Positions 63,447-64,000 of a DNA stretch of 64,000 nucleotides are shown in pieces (the stretch's first letter is position 1; each line of letters begins with the position of its first letter). The notes under the pieces were generated by a model. The model was not told the origin of the DNA, made no database searches, and saw only the letters and a program-made list of their open reading frames with translations. The position numbers and the translations under genes are program-made. Origin of the DNA: Guillardia theta CCMP2712 (taxonomy: Eukaryota; Cryptophyceae; Pyrenomonadales; Geminigeraceae); assembly GCF_000315625.1 (NCBI RefSeq), contig NW_005434607.1:55040-119039 (forward strand), in the 5' to 3' direction.

Positions 63447-64000
63447 ACAGCCTTCAGTAACTTTCTGTATCACTGCATTTGGCACTAATACGAATATTTC
63501 TACGTCCGAAACCAGAAGCATCAAAAAGAGGGATCAGGGTATTCCTACCTCCTCCTGGACAGCTTCAACGAGGAGAATGGTTATTCCAGCAAGAAGCTGC
63601 TCGTTGGAACGAAGGGGAGGGGAGGCGGAGGTGGGAAGGCAGCGCACAAGCAAGACTGGCGACGAGGAGGGGAAGCAGCAGCAGGAGGAGGAGAACGCGG
63701 GCACGTGGTCTTTTTTCAGACCGTTACATTGCGAAACGACTTCACTGAGCCTGACTGTGTGAGCCGCCGCGTCTGCGGCACTCCGAGCCGGGCCGGGCCT
63801 GCAACCGGGGCGGCGGGGCCGGGCTGCCAGCTGCGGCCCGGGCTGTCGGAATCCCGGCCGGATTATGCGCCCAGTGAGACGCCGTGCCCAGGCTATGACT
63901 GCGCGACTTGAATAACGGTCGCAACACCGTAACTCCCGGCACAATGATATCCCGGTTTGCCAAGTCCGACTCTTTACCGCCGGTGACCCACTGTACGGTA
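63447..64000. other. Non-coding flank upstream of NAA15: purine-rich then GC-rich, no convincing gene
   Basis: From about 63580 to 63705 the plus strand is strongly purine-rich (AGGGGAGGGGAGGCGG-like runs and AGGAGGAGG). From 63760 to 63870 it is very GC-rich (GCCGGGCCGGGCC and similar). Short ORFs on both strands here have low-complexity Arg-, Pro- or Ala-rich translations expected from such composition. A divergent promoter for a gene to the right of the window is possible. Confidence 0.5.

Noticed and set aside
63479-63748. An 89-residue plus-strand Arg/Gly/Glu-rich ORF as the first exon of a divergent gene
   Set aside because: Composition follows the purine-rich tract and no clear donor or family signal is visible; the possibility remains open.
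63534-63944. A 136-residue minus-strand ORF upstream of NAA15
   Set aside because: Arg-, Pro-, Ala- and Ser-rich low-complexity translation expected from GC-rich DNA, with no recognisable motif; it overlaps a likely promoter.
1-64000. CRISPR arrays, tRNA or rRNA genes
   Set aside because: No regularly spaced short repeats, tRNA-like cloverleaf or rRNA sequence was noticed; absence was judged by eye only.

Overview
This is nuclear DNA of a unicellular eukaryote. Genes carry short GT-AG introns (45 to 77 nt), TATA-like boxes sit 35 to 65 nt upstream of two start codons, one gene is a clear NatA auxiliary subunit (NAA15), and there is no prokaryotic operon structure. I cannot name the species. 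A protist such as a cryptophyte alga is a guess from the compact introns and the taste for giant repeat proteins, not something the sequence proves.

Layout. Positions 1 to 58,523 on the minus strand are one giant gene built almost wholly of IPT/TIG (immunoglobulin-like, plexin, transcription factor) domains. It starts at an ATG at 58,523 with a signal peptide, has two small introns near its 5' end (58,121-58,171 and 57,810-57,862), and then a single exon that runs left for at least 57.8 kb and leaves the window with no stop codon. About 19,470 residues are encoded inside the window. The reading frame is open from 57,809 to about 44,107 and then, after one frame change, from 44,107 to position 1 (about 14,700 codons). 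Because that second stretch has no stop inside the window, a simple ORF caller would not report it and would show only antisense shadows there.

Inside the giant exon are long, nearly identical, in-frame duplications: 3-2,289 with 9,900-12,186; 6,375-8,620 with 11,802-14,047 (these two overlap in a segment present three times); 18,649-18,901 with 24,673-24,925; 35,320-35,748 with 37,711-38,139; and 45,098-45,891 with 51,188-51,981. All offsets are multiples of three. Most duplicated blocks lie in GC-richer patches within an otherwise AT-richer exon, so the gene is a compositional mosaic, consistent with recent unequal exchange or gene conversion between TIG modules.

To the right, 58,524-59,350 is an 827-nt divergent intergenic region with four copies of a 15-nt motif (ACTCAAAGTTAAGTT), GC-rich palindromes and a TATA-like box. 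It precedes a small plus-strand gene (59,351-60,178, five exons, 204 aa, unknown, helical C-terminal half). This converges, with only 159 nt between stop codons, on the minus-strand NAA15 gene (60,338-63,380, ten exons, about 850 aa), which has one apparent 1-nt frame break in a G run near 61,120. From 63,381 to 64,000 is the NAA15 promoter, followed by purine-rich and GC-rich sequence in which I see no convincing gene.

Functionally, the giant protein should be secreted or cell-surface, an adhesin or matrix-like filament judged from TIG domains elsewhere. NAA15 is the ribosome-anchoring subunit of the co-translational N-terminal acetyltransferase NatA. Nothing suggests that the three genes share a pathway.
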